Virus record (IMG/VR): IMGVR_UViG_3300033148_005858
Coordinates: 1-32,429 of that record
Length of the DNA: 32,429 nucleotides
Strand: one strand, 5' to 3'
Source of the DNA: a virus
The position numbers and the translations under genes are program-made. Positions 23,676-30,863 of this stretch are shown here, piece by piece; position 1 is the stretch's first letter; the number at the start of each line of letters is the position of its first letter. The notes under the pieces were generated by a model. It saw only the letters and a list, made by a program, of their open reading frames with translations, did no database searches and was not told the origin of the DNA.

Positions 23676-23889
23676 TTGACTGCACGTCGACCAGCTTCAC
23701 CTGTTGGAGCGAGCGAAGCAGTTGCAGCCAATAGGGAAGGAGCTGAAGGCGATAAAATCTCTCTGATTAACTGCCACTAGAAGTACAATGTTTTCGATCT
23801 GAAGGAGCGGAATTCGCCGATGTTAAAACGTAGTCTTGTTCCCCACCCGTCAAAAGGATAGAGTGAAACTAAAGAGAAAAGGATGCGTT
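23676..23889 (+). other. Junction between integrase and defence island
   Basis: GC falls sharply across this 214-base gap. A short open frame ending at the TGA at about 23767 reads VDQLHLLERAKQLQPIGKEL and a few more residues with no start codon, perhaps the tail of a gene lost when the island arrived. No terminator was found after the integrase. The ribosome site for the next gene is AAAAGGA at about 23877-23883. Confidence 0.35.
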
Positions 23890-25941
23890 ATGTCTCGCTA
23901 CAAGATGACCATATCCAGATTAACCGTAGACAAGCTTGGTGTCAAGCTTTATGACCGAGTCTCGGCTGCAATTTCGGAGATTATCGCAAACAGCTATGAT
24001 GCTGACGCAAAAACCGTAACGATACGGGCTCCTATGGGCGAACTCTTGGCATCGAAGTCGAAGAATCAATTACTCGATAAGGGCTTTACAATTGAAATCG
24101 AGGATGATGGTGTAGGAATGACTCCGGATGAGATCAATGATTTTTATCTCGTGGTGGGTGCGGAGCGACGGAAAGATCCTCGAAGAGGCGATCTGTCTCC
24201 GAGTAGCAAACGAAAGGTAATGGGGCGAAAGGGCGTAGGCAAGTTGGCACCTTTCGGTATTTGTCAGAAAATCGAAATAATATCTGCCGGCGGAGAATAT
24301 GGAAAACAAGGACATCCGGTAGCGCATTTGACATTGGACAGGGCGGAGATCTTGGAAGACACTGATTCGAACTACTATCCAGATGTCGGAGAAAAGGATG
24401 GAACTTTTGCAGCGAAAACAGGGACCACGATCATTCTCAGGCAGTTTGAACATAGACACGTACCGGATATTGCTAATCTTGAACGACAACTATCGCAACG
24501 GTTCGGAATCGAGTCGCCCGACTGGTCAATCCAGTTGGTAAACACCATCGATGCCGGGTCAAATAGCCGAAAGGTTGGATTATTCGAGATCTCGTTAATG
24601 CAACACACGAAGATCGAATTCAAAGAAAACAAAGTTCTACTTCCCGATGGCAAGGGCGGATCCAAACCTGCTAATGATTTGGAAGCAGGCTTCAATCATG
24701 ATGGGGTGTTCTATCCTATTACTGGTTGGGTTGCATATGCCGAAAAACCCTATAGAGATGAATTGATGGCCGGTATTCGGATCTACTGTCGCGGCAAAAT
24801 CGCAGCAAAAACTTCAGTGTTCAATCTCCGCGCCGGATTCACTGGGGAGCATGACGTCAGATCTTACCTCGTGGGTAGGTTGGATGCCGATTGGCTTGAC
24901 GAGAATGAAGATCTTCTCAGAACTGACCGCCAAGATATTCTGTGGTCAGACGAGCTTGGCCAAGAGTTTGAACAATGGGGTCAGAAAATCGTAAAAAAAA
25001 TGGGGCGCATTACTAGATTGCCAATGCGAGTACAAATCTGGGATCTCTTTTTAGAAGAAACCGAATTCATCCGTAGGATTGAAGAACGCTTCCCAGGACC
25101 GGAAAAGTCTAGTATTCGCAGCAATACCGAGCGAATTATGAAGGTTATTGCTCAGAAGCTCAGAAAAGAGGAATTCGACGATAAATCACATCTAGAATCC
25201 CTTGTCCAAATTGGTTTGCTACTGGGACCTCACATCACGGTCGATGAAGAACTTAGCAAAGTAGCGGACGATCAGGATAGCCCTCTTGGCGTAATTGCGA
25301 ATCTTATGCGCACGGCAAGGATTGCTGAGCTGGCATCATTTGGTCGTACTGCCGATACTCGTGTTCGCGTGATTCGGAAGTTTGAATCGTTGATTAGTAG
25401 TCCTGGTGCCGATGAAGCGGAACTGCAGGCTCTTGTATCAGAATCTCCGTGGCTGATAAATCCGGAATGGCATCCAGTCACGTCAAACCAGGCATTCCGT
25501 ACACTTCGCTCGGAGCTCCAAAAATATTTTAAAAAGGTAACGGGAGAAGACATCACGTTTGACGGTCTCGGAGGCTTGAAAAGACCGGATTTCGTATTAC
25601 TTGCACATGAAGGGATAATCCAAGTTGTCGAAATTAAAGCACCGGGACACACGCTGCAAAACGAAGAGATGAATCGAATCAATACGTACCACGACGTGAT
25701 TAAGAGTTTCCTGGAAGATCCCGGTAATAGCGCATTCAAACAAATTTATCCGGACTTTCAAATTACTGTTGTTTGCGATCACGTTGGCATAGATGGTGTG
25801 CATAGAACTGCTTTCGATGGACTCAAGGGACAGGGACGGCTCCTGCAACACACTTGGAGTGCTTTTCTGTTGAAGACGAGGCAGACGCACGAGGACTTCC
25901 TAAAGACCGCAGAACAAGAGCTTAGTAATGAAACAGATTGA
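23890..25941 (+). CDS. GHKL ATPase (MORC/MutL-like) fused to PD-(D/E)XK nuclease domain
   Basis: 683 aa from the ATG at 23890, seven bases after AAGGA; an in-frame start 54 bases upstream lacks a ribosome site. GHKL ATPase motifs: SEIIANSYDADA (Glu30, Asn34, Asp37), EDDGVGM (71-77), GRKGVGKLAPFGI (112-124) and a TTIIL segment. The C-terminal 130 residues look like a PD-(D/E)XK nuclease of the DUF4263/Shedu type: RPDFVLL (Asp567) and VVEIKAP (Glu581, Lys583), with a preceding SESPWLINPEW. Related ATPases are known beside C5-methylases and Vsr-like nucleases in predicted restriction systems. It is probably an ATP-driven restriction nuclease. It overlaps the methylase gene by 14 bases. Confidence 0.85.
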   Translation: MSRYKMTISRLTVDKLGVKLYDRVSAAISEIIANSYDADAKTVTIRAPMGELLASKSKNQLLDKGFTIEIEDDGVGMTPDEINDFYLVVGAERRKDPRRGDLSPSSKRKVMGRKGVGKLAPFGICQKIEIISAGGEYGKQGHPVAHLTLDRAEILEDTDSNYYPDVGEKDGTFAAKTGTTIILRQFEHRHVPDIANLERQLSQRFGIESPDWSIQLVNTIDAGSNSRKVGLFEISLMQHTKIEFKENKVLLPDGKGGSKPANDLEAGFNHDGVFYPITGWVAYAEKPYRDELMAGIRIYCRGKIAAKTSVFNLRAGFTGEHDVRSYLVGRLDADWLDENEDLLRTDRQDILWSDELGQEFEQWGQKIVKKMGRITRLPMRVQIWDLFLEETEFIRRIEERFPGPEKSSIRSNTERIMKVIAQKLRKEEFDDKSHLESLVQIGLLLGPHITVDEELSKVADDQDSPLGVIANLMRTARIAELASFGRTADTRVRVIRKFESLISSPGADEAELQALVSESPWLINPEWHPVTSNQAFRTLRSELQKYFKKVTGEDITFDGLGGLKRPDFVLLAHEGIIQVVEIKAPGHTLQNEEMNRINTYHDVIKSFLEDPGNSAFKQIYPDFQITVVCDHVGIDGVHRTAFDGLKGQGRLLQHTWSAFLLKTRQTHEDFLKTAEQELSNETD

Positions 25942-27013
25942 TATCTATGCCATCGACTTGTTCGCCGGGGGAGGCGGCCTTACTGTCGGACTTAAAAGAG
26001 CCGGGTTTAAAGTGATTGGCGCTATAGAAATTGAAAAGCACGCATATTCAACTTACAAGGTGAATCATCCGGAAGTAACCGCATATAGACAAGACATCAG
26101 AAAAATAAAAGGCACGGATTTTCTCGCCTTATCACCTACGAACGAAATCCACCTTGTTGCAGGCTGTCCTCCGTGTCAGGGTTTTACTAGTCTGACTGCA
26201 AAATACACAAATGAAGATCCAAGAAACGAACTCATTCGCGAAATGACCCGACTTGTGAATGAAATACGTCCGACTGCCGTGATGATGGAGAATGTGCCAG
26301 GCTTAGCCCACCGTGGACGATATTTGTTGGATGAGTTTGTGGCGGAAATAGAAAGCATGGGCTACATAGTGCGATCTCAGATATTGAATTTACTCAACTA
26401 TGGAGTACCCCAATATCGAAAGAGACTGGTTTTACTGGCTGGTAAAGGCTTCGAAATCACACATCCGCCTCCAAGTCACTCGAAGAAAGGTGAAGAGGGA
26501 TTAACACGCTGGCGTACAGTCCGCGATACGATTTTCGGTCTTCCCAATCCAGTCGTGCTAAAAGATACGCTGAAATCGGGTGGGCCACAGAACTTCGATT
26601 GGCACGTAATCCGAGCGATTTCTGAGACGAATAAAAATCGACTTCAAGCGCTCTTACCAGGAGAGACAAGAGCGGCGCTCCCTCGATGGCTTCGTCCCAA
26701 GTGTCATAAAGGTATCGATACAGGATTTAGCAATGTCTACAGCCGAATGCGATGGGACGAACCTGCACCTACGATAACTGCTGGATGCACTACTCCAAGC
26801 AAAGGTCGTTTTGGTCATCCTTTTCGAGACGGAACGATATCCGTACGTGAAGCAGCCTTGTTGCAGACATTTCCTGCGGACTATGTGATTGACACACCGT
26901 ATATGACGTATGCGTGCGACATTGTTGGAAATGCGCTGCCTTGTGATTTCGCGGCCGCGATCTCTAGCCGGTGTTATGAGGCAATAATCGAGCACTTGAG
27001 AAATGTCGAATAA
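25928..27013 (+). CDS. DNA C5-cytosine methyltransferase
   Basis: 361 aa with the ordered motifs of the family: DLFAGGGGLTVGLKRAG (motif I, 10-26), GCPPCQGF with catalytic Cys83 (motif IV), MMENVPGLAH (motif VI, 119-128), NYGVPQYRKRLVLLAG (motif VIII), and the C-terminal PAPTITAGCTTPSKGRF, AALLQTFPADY and GNALPCDFAAAI (motifs IX-X). It marks self DNA so that the neighbouring nucleases spare it. Target specificity is unknown. It is coupled to the ATPase gene by overlap and overlaps vsr by 11 bases. GC is lower than in the tail genes. Confidence 0.95.
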   Translation: MKQIDIYAIDLFAGGGGLTVGLKRAGFKVIGAIEIEKHAYSTYKVNHPEVTAYRQDIRKIKGTDFLALSPTNEIHLVAGCPPCQGFTSLTAKYTNEDPRNELIREMTRLVNEIRPTAVMMENVPGLAHRGRYLLDEFVAEIESMGYIVRSQILNLLNYGVPQYRKRLVLLAGKGFEITHPPPSHSKKGEEGLTRWRTVRDTIFGLPNPVVLKDTLKSGGPQNFDWHVIRAISETNKNRLQALLPGETRAALPRWLRPKCHKGIDTGFSNVYSRMRWDEPAPTITAGCTTPSKGRFGHPFRDGTISVREAALLQTFPADYVIDTPYMTYACDIVGNALPCDFAAAISSRCYEAIIEHLRNVE

Positions 27014-27437
27014 ATTCCCGAACCTCGATCCAGCTACCAGCGAGCGAATGAAGAAAGTACGACGACGCGAGACTCCAATTGAAAACGTGGTATTCAGACA
27101 TCTTCAAAGCGAAGGGTATGTTCTCGTGAGGAACGACGAGACTCTTCCAGGAAGCCCTGACATCGTATTGCCGAATAAAAAATTGGTGGTATTCGTCCAC
27201 GGATGTTTCTGGCATGGTCATACCAATTGTGAAAAAGCCACTCTCCCTCGGACCAGAACATCATGGTGGGCTAATAAAATCCAAGCAAATAAAAAGCGTG
27301 ACCAACGATCGAAGAGCGCACTCAGAGAAATGGGTTGGAACGTAATTGTCGTCTGGGAGTGTGAGTTAAGAAACCGCGAAACGCGTCAGCGGCGACTAGA
27401 AAAGCTCGTGACTCAGATCCAGCGATCTCAGTCCTGA
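27003..27437 (+). CDS. vsr: Very-short-patch repair (Vsr-type) endonuclease
   Basis: 144 aa with Vsr hallmarks: DLVRND-like LVRNDETLPGSPDIVLP with Asp53, and VVFVHGCFWHGHTNC (63-77) with His66, His71 and likely zinc ligands Cys68, His73 and Cys77, plus VVWECEL late on. Vsr nicks T:G mismatches that arise when 5-methylcytosine deaminates, which suits the neighbouring C5-methylase. In some predicted restriction operons the Vsr-like protein is instead taken as a restriction nuclease. It ends the operon; its 3' end overlaps a small leftward frame by ten bases. Confidence 0.92.
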   Translation: MSNKFPNLDPATSERMKKVRRRETPIENVVFRHLQSEGYVLVRNDETLPGSPDIVLPNKKLVVFVHGCFWHGHTNCEKATLPRTRTSWWANKIQANKKRDQRSKSALREMGWNVIVVWECELRNRETRQRRLEKLVTQIQRSQS

Positions 27438-27541
27438 GTTGTCGTGAAGCTCGTTCCCTCCCCACCCGCCTGTTCCTGCTCCATCTTCTCCAGGACCTGG
27501 TCGTCTATGTAGAGACAGTCGTTGAGTTCTGAATCTATCAT
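27428..27541 (-). CDS. Short acidic protein coupled to MshEN-like gene
   Basis: 37 aa, starting at ATG 27541 in an ATGA overlap with the stop of the MshEN-like gene. It begins MIDSELNDCLYIDDQVLEKM and resembles two other decayed copies in this region (LYVDDQVPEKMEEE, ICVNDRVLEKMEEE). The last ~13 residues (AGGEGTSFTTTQD) differ from the other copies, so the defence-island junction has probably replaced the original end. The function is unknown. Confidence 0.45.
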   Translation of the reverse strand: MIDSELNDCLYIDDQVLEKMEQEQAGGEGTSFTTTQD

Positions 27542-27891
27542 ACCTGCAGCTTCCCCGTCGGCCATAGGGTGATGGAGACCGGTTTTCCGGTAGCCTTGGC
27601 TTGGTAGATCGCACACTTCTGCGGCCATTCGATACAGTAGAGCTCTTTCAATCTTAAATTAGATGCGACCATTTCTTTTATGTTATAGAAGTTACAGCTT
27701 GTTCGATACCGACAGCCGGTTTTTATATTGAGGTAGGATTGCAGAGCCTCGTCGTTGATATACCCAAGTTCGATTGCGATCTCTCCGAACAACCGGTTGT
27801 CTCCAGCCTTTTGCGCGCGGAGTACATCCTCCACCTGGGAGGGCTTCATGGCGCCGATCCGAACCAATGTTTCACCTATCTTCTCGCTCAT
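27538..27891 (-). CDS. MshEN-like domain plus four-cysteine domain protein
   Basis: 117 aa. Residues 1-55 have the helical MshEN/type II secretion ATPase N-domain pattern: MSEKIGETLVRIGAMKPSQV and LFGEIAIELGYINDEALQSY. Such domains in secretion ATPases bind cyclic-di-GMP; that is not shown for this branch. The second half has Cys pairs CRYRTSC-NFYN and YCIEWPQKC-AIYQ and ends GKPVSITLWPTGKL, perhaps metal-binding. I recall similar small proteins in spirochaetes. It is the complete member of a repeated cassette (a damaged copy lies at 28.7-29.1 kb). Confidence 0.65.
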   Translation of the reverse strand: MSEKIGETLVRIGAMKPSQVEDVLRAQKAGDNRLFGEIAIELGYINDEALQSYLNIKTGCRYRTSCNFYNIKEMVASNLRLKELYCIEWPQKCAIYQAKATGKPVSITLWPTGKLQV

Positions 27892-27892
27892 C

Positions 27893-28156
27893 TCAAAACC
27901 CCATCATTACATCGCTGATATACCCTCGCAGCTGCTTTTCCCATTGTTTGGAGCCGTAGTGTTCGAGCAACTCGTATTCCGTGAATGTGAAAATCGATTT
28001 CTCGCCGCCTCGGAAAACGAATAACCGATGGATCCCGGCGACCGAATTGTGTGAATCCTGGTCCCAGGATAGTGCGTCTACCCGATCAGCGCCTTTTTTC
28101 TGCAGTTCTCGAGTGATGAAATTCTGGGCTTCGCGGAGTTTCTCTGCTTCTGTCAT
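27893..28156 (-). CDS. Unknown 87-aa protein
   Basis: Starts at ATG 28156, overlapping the stop of a broken upstream copy, and ends one base before the MshEN-like gene start region. Sequence MTEAEKLREAQNFITRELQK, then ADRVDALSWDQDSHNSVAGI and HRLFVFRGGEKSIFTFTEYE, suggests a small alpha/beta protein. No cysteine pair, membrane segment or signal. It is probably co-transcribed with the MshEN-like gene. No family recognised. Confidence 0.55.
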   Translation of the reverse strand: MTEAEKLREAQNFITRELQKKGADRVDALSWDQDSHNSVAGIHRLFVFRGGEKSIFTFTEYELLEHYGSKQWEKQLRGYISDVMMGF

Positions 28157-28251
28157 CAGCGTTTCACTTTCCCGAACTGCCGTTCCCAGAACTCCTACTC
28201 CTCCTCCATCTTCTCCAGGACCCGGTCGTTTACGCAGATCCGGCCGAACAG
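28156..28251 (-). pseudogene. Broken copy of the short acidic gene
   Basis: Reading leftwards from 28251, after an in-frame TAG, comes LFGRICVNDRVLEKMEEE, a stop, then in the same frame EFWERQFGKVKR and a stop at 28156-28158. It matches the DDQV-LEKMEEE type of the other two copies, and LFG-x-I also resembles the MshEN-like motif, so it may be a fusion remnant. No start codon or ribosome site is present. Confidence 0.45.
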
Positions 28252-28330
28252 CTATTGATGGGGGAGGCTATTAATCAGGCAATTTATTCCAATATTGAAA
28301 AGAGACATGATACTGACAATCTTTTTCATT

Positions 28331-28720
28331 CTATGCTATCGACCTTTTGCTTGCTGCATTGGCTATAAGTGCTAGAATCCCACATAATACGTATATAGGG
28401 CCGGTTACATAGGATGCTAATGATGTTGTTATAATTCCGCAGAGGATCAAAAGAACGCTCAGCACAATCCCTGTGACTTTTTTCGATTCTTTGCCTGATG
28501 CCATGGTTCCAAAGATCAGTCCCGCAACAACGAATATGAGTGATCCAATCAATTTTGTCATTGTTGTCGTTGATTGTTCTATCGTCTGTTTAGCCTCATC
28601 GGCTGTCTGAAAAACAGTGGAAATACTGCCTCCAGCGGCTACACCAAAAAAGCCAATAATCGCCCAGACAATCCCTACAACACCTGCAATGATGACGAGG
28701 ATCCTCACAGCAGTTTTCAT
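28331..28720 (-). CDS. Four-helix membrane protein
   Basis: 129 aa from ATG 28720 (GGAAGAAAT just upstream; coupled by ATGA to the short gene before it). Hydrophobic segments lie at about 5-27 (VRILVIIAGVVGIVWAIIGF), 56-73 (LIGSLIFVVAGLIFGTMA), 80-100 (VTGIVLSVLLILCGIITTSL) and 104-123. A soluble TADEAKQTIEQS region lies between the first two. This topology resembles DUF4064-type small membrane proteins. Possible lysogenic-conversion role; unknown. Confidence 0.6.
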   Translation of the reverse strand: MKTAVRILVIIAGVVGIVWAIIGFFGVAAGGSISTVFQTADEAKQTIEQSTTTMTKLIGSLIFVVAGLIFGTMASGKESKKVTGIVLSVLLILCGIITTSLASYVTGPIYVLCGILALIANAASKRSIA

Positions 28721-28866
28721 ATTTCTTCCTCCATTTTCTCCGGGACTTGATCGTCCACATAAAGATAATCGCTGAGTTTTACATCTATCACGCCTGCAGC
28801 TTTCCCGTAGGCCATGTAGAAATGGCAGGTATCGCGATATTCGCAATCGCTTTCGTATTCTGGCAT
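28717..28866 (-). CDS. Chimaeric short gene from damaged cassette copy
   Basis: 49 aa from ATG 28866. The start MPEYESDCEYRDTCHFY matches the first cysteine pair of the complete gene (CRYRTSCNFY). It then runs into MAYGKAAGVIDVKL-SDYLYVDDQVPEKMEEE. In another frame the same DNA ends WPTGKLQ then an aliphatic residue and stop, as the complete copy does. So an internal deletion removed the second cysteine pair and joined two frames. ATGA coupling to the membrane protein gene suggests it may still be translated. Confidence 0.5.
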   Translation of the reverse strand: MPEYESDCEYRDTCHFYMAYGKAAGVIDVKLSDYLYVDDQVPEKMEEEI

Positions 28867-28867
28867 A

Positions 28868-29056
28868 TTATACTTCCCAGGCTGTCTTAGCCTCCACGTA
28901 CTTCCTGAGGATCGCGTCGTTGATATATCCGAAATCTATGGCGATCTCACCGAAGAGGCGTTTATCTCCGGCCTGCTGGATATTCAGCACTTCGTCCACC
29001 TGGTCTGATCGCATCACCCCGATCCGGACCAGAAACTCACCGATTTTTTCGCTCAT
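28868..29056 (-). CDS. MshEN-like domain protein, second copy (cysteine domain lost)
   Basis: 62 aa beginning MSEKIGEFLVRIGVMRSDQV and containing LFGEIAIDFGYINDAILRKY, clearly like residues 1-58 of the gene at 27538-27891. It stops (WEV) where the other copy enters its cysteine domain; that domain survives only in part in the next small frame. A G-run of 12 bases (on the coding strand) lies five bases before the ATG, so translation could change with run length. Confidence 0.6.
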   Translation of the reverse strand: MSEKIGEFLVRIGVMRSDQVDEVLNIQQAGDKRLFGEIAIDFGYINDAILRKYVEAKTAWEV

Positions 29057-29061
29057 CTTAT

Positions 29062-29073
29062 CCCCCCCCCCCC
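29062..29073. repeat. 12-base C/G homopolymer before the MshEN-like start
   Basis: Twelve C on the + strand, i.e. twelve G on the coding strand, end five bases before the ATG at 29056 and occupy the ribosome-site position. Such runs can gain or lose bases by slippage and so alter translation (phase variation). They are also frequent sites of sequencing error. Confidence 0.7.
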
Positions 29074-29143
29074 TTCATGGCTGTATGTACTGCCGGATCT
29101 TGTCTCGGTTGAAATTTGAACTCTTCAATGCGGCTGAGGGGTA

Positions 29144-29329
29144 TTATTCTTCGAATTTTTTTAAGGTTCGCAGATCAAATGCTCTGCTTTTTTTCTCCTT
29201 GCCGTCAAACCAATCACAGCTTGCTCCAGGGCCTGAAAGACCGGCGTACTCGCCTATGTTCGAAATGGTCATTACAGGTCCGCCGCTTTTCAACTGAACG
29301 GTGTCGCCAATTTCAAATTCTTCTGGCAT
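29144..29329 (-). CDS. YodC-like (DUF2158) small protein
   Basis: 61 aa. MPEEFEIGDTVQLKSGGPVM and TISNIGEYAGLSGPGASCDW, then FDGKEKKSRAFDLRTLKKFE, fit the DUF2158/YodC family: V-x-LKSGGP-x-M near the start and a W-(F/Y)-x-G segment before F-x-x-x-x-L. A good AAGGAGA precedes the ATG. The family has no well-defined function. The gene is in the leftward set downstream of the repressor. Confidence 0.75.
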   Translation of the reverse strand: MPEEFEIGDTVQLKSGGPVMTISNIGEYAGLSGPGASCDWFDGKEKKSRAFDLRTLKKFEE

Positions 29330-29373
29330 GATCTTCTCCTTGAATTTTTTATGACAAGATCGCGCTTATTTCC

Positions 29374-29643
29374 TCAACATCCTGCTATTTTATTCAACCG
29401 AATAATTATGCTTACTATTTGCCTCTCCAAATTTAATTGATGCTTACCAAGCAGATTTCTTGTAGAGAATTTTTTATCAACAATATTATTATTGGCAAAA
29501 AAAGTAAGTTCATGCTTTTCATCCGGTAATTCTTCCCATTTAATTTTCTCAATGGTTATGTTTTTACGCTTTGCTTCTTCCCGGATTTTAGCTTCAACAT
29601 ATTTTTTCCCTTTCTCTATATCGCCGACTTTTAGTTCTTCCAT
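29374..29643 (-). CDS. Unknown 89-aa protein
   Basis: Start ATG 29643, eleven bases after the stop of the preceding gene; a longer frame from 29703 would overlap that gene. Sequence MEELKVGDIEKGKKYVEAKI, then KRKNITIEKIKWEELPDEKH and ELTFFANNNIVDKKFS, suggests a small alpha/beta protein, and the end LERQIVSIIIRLNKIAGC is helical. Low GC (about 35%). Family not recognised. Confidence 0.5.
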   Translation of the reverse strand: MEELKVGDIEKGKKYVEAKIREEAKRKNITIEKIKWEELPDEKHELTFFANNNIVDKKFSTRNLLGKHQLNLERQIVSIIIRLNKIAGC

Positions 29644-29653
29644 GTTCGTCTTT

Positions 29654-29938
29654 TTAATCCTGCAGCTGTATCGCAATACCCCGCCCATACCATCTGGTAT
29701 CATCCCATAAAGATATTAAATCGCGTTTTTGGCCATACTCAAATTTCATAATGGCATCTGCACCAATTTGTTTAGCTTTTGCCGCTAGCTTTTCCTTGAT
29801 AATCCGTAAATTTGCATTCATGCGCAGACTTTTTGAATCAAGTTTACCTAGGATCGTATGAGGTTCTTTGATGAGGCTTTCAGTAAAAAAAATACCATCA
29901 ACAGTAGTTCCGCGATATTTTTCCGCCAGATTCATCAT
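29654..29938 (-). CDS. YbjQ-like small protein (tentative)
   Basis: 94 aa. The middle (LRIIKEKLAAKAKQIGADAI) followed by MKFEYGQKRDL and RGIAIQL recalls the YbjQ/heavy-metal-binding-like fold, in which a helix KAKELGADAV is followed by a strand and a final G-x-A-V strand. The N-terminal part has TTVDGIFFTESLIKEPHTIL. Start ATG 29938 overlaps the previous stop. The assignment is weak; the function of YbjQ proteins is poorly defined. Confidence 0.5.
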   Translation of the reverse strand: MMNLAEKYRGTTVDGIFFTESLIKEPHTILGKLDSKSLRMNANLRIIKEKLAAKAKQIGADAIMKFEYGQKRDLISLWDDTRWYGRGIAIQLQD

Positions 29939-30129
29939 GGTTGATCGCGCTCCATGATAAGTATTAGCTCTTCACGTTTTGAGCCGAATCCCGGGAATTC
30001 TGCTGTTGCTCCGACCTTTAATACCCATCCTTCCTCGGCGTAAGAATTCAAAGCAGCCTCGATTTTTACAGGATTAAACTTATTTCCGAAAAAACGATCC
30101 TTTTGGGTTAATACCTTGTACTCTTTCAT
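29935..30129 (-). CDS. DUF4177 family protein
   Basis: 64 aa: MKEYKVLTQKDRFFGNKFNP, then KIEAALNSYAEEGWVLKVGA and REELILIMERD, the complete DUF4177 pattern (YKVL near the start, LN-x-x-x-x-GW in the centre, E(E/I)L-x-x-I-x-E at the end). Preceded by GGAGG. Function unknown; common in phages and mobile elements. It is the first clear gene after the repressor-adjacent stretch. Confidence 0.8.
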   Translation of the reverse strand: MKEYKVLTQKDRFFGNKFNPVKIEAALNSYAEEGWVLKVGATAEFPGFGSKREELILIMERDQP

Positions 30130-30147
30130 CCTCCCTACCTCCTGCCT

Positions 30148-30580
30148 CTAAAAATCTCCCCTCCTAAACTCAAGTATAGACCTCTCGGCCCGTCTTTCAA
30201 GCAAATAGATCTCACATAACACGGCCAGCACCCGCCCCTCCTCCACGTGCAGGGGCTTGGTGATCTCCTCCACCCGGATAAGCTCACCGTCTATCTCAAG
30301 CCCCCTTCGCTCTCGTCTTTCGCTCCCGGTAGAGAACTACGGTTTCGGCCAATCTCGGCAGTTCCCAGCCTTTCTCTGTGGTAAAAAGGCATTGCTTCTG
30401 TCTGCCCAAGGTGTAGGAAACAAGGCTCAACAGTTCAACTTTGCGCTCCGATGCACCGACATAGGGGATTTTATAGATGTGGTTGATTGGGATTCTCTTC
30501 TTTTGTTTTAAACTGATCTTCCATAGCTTTTCGAGAAGCGCATTCCGCTGCCAATCCCTGAATAACCATACGAGCCGCAT
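30148..30580 (-). pseudogene. Frameshifted gene between repressor and DUF4177 gene
   Basis: One frame (30296-30580) overlaps the end of the repressor gene and reads IPYVGASERKVELLSLVSYT, then QCLFTTEKGWELPRLAETVV and LYRERKTRAKGA. A second frame, open from 30336 to 30148, reads LEIDGELIRVEEITKPLHVE and EGRVLAVLCEIYLLERRAER. Deleting one base in the G5 run at 30301-30305 would join them without a stop. No good start codon follows the repressor stop. Either a decayed gene or a sequencing indel. Confidence 0.4.
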
Positions 30581-30857
30581 TCAAACCTTTTTCATCAAGA
30601 TTTTCTAAATAATCAAAAATATCCTCGTATTTGATAAAACGTGGATCAAGTAAGGTCGCAGTATCTCCGGCTACAAGCCATTCTACTGTTGTTCCAAGAT
30701 TCTTAGCGATGATATAGGCGGTACCCGCTCTTGGTAGCATACGACGTTTTTTAAGAGTGTTATATGTAGCTAATTTCAATCCCGCCAATCCGCAAATATA
30801 ACCAATAGTCGTATCACACTCTTTTACTCTTTTCTTAATTCTACTGTAAAAGTCCAT
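30471..30857 (-). CDS. Phage repressor, XRE-type HTH
   Basis: 128 aa. An HTH of the XRE/Cro-CI family is at about 5-60: RIKKRVKECDTTIGYICGLA, ATYNTLKKRRMLPRAGTAYI and AKNLGTTVEWLVAGD. The rest is helical with no S24 peptidase motif, so RecA-stimulated self-cleavage is not expected. It sits opposite the early genes, with an AT-rich intergenic region containing both promoters. It should hold the early promoter off in lysogeny. The ATG at 30857 has no ribosome site and lies six bases from a TATAAT. Confidence 0.88.
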   Translation of the reverse strand: MDFYSRIKKRVKECDTTIGYICGLAGLKLATYNTLKKRRMLPRAGTAYIIAKNLGTTVEWLVAGDTATLLDPRFIKYEDIFDYLENLDEKGLNAARMVIQGLAAECASRKAMEDQFKTKEENPNQPHL

Positions 30858-30863
30858 ATTAAT

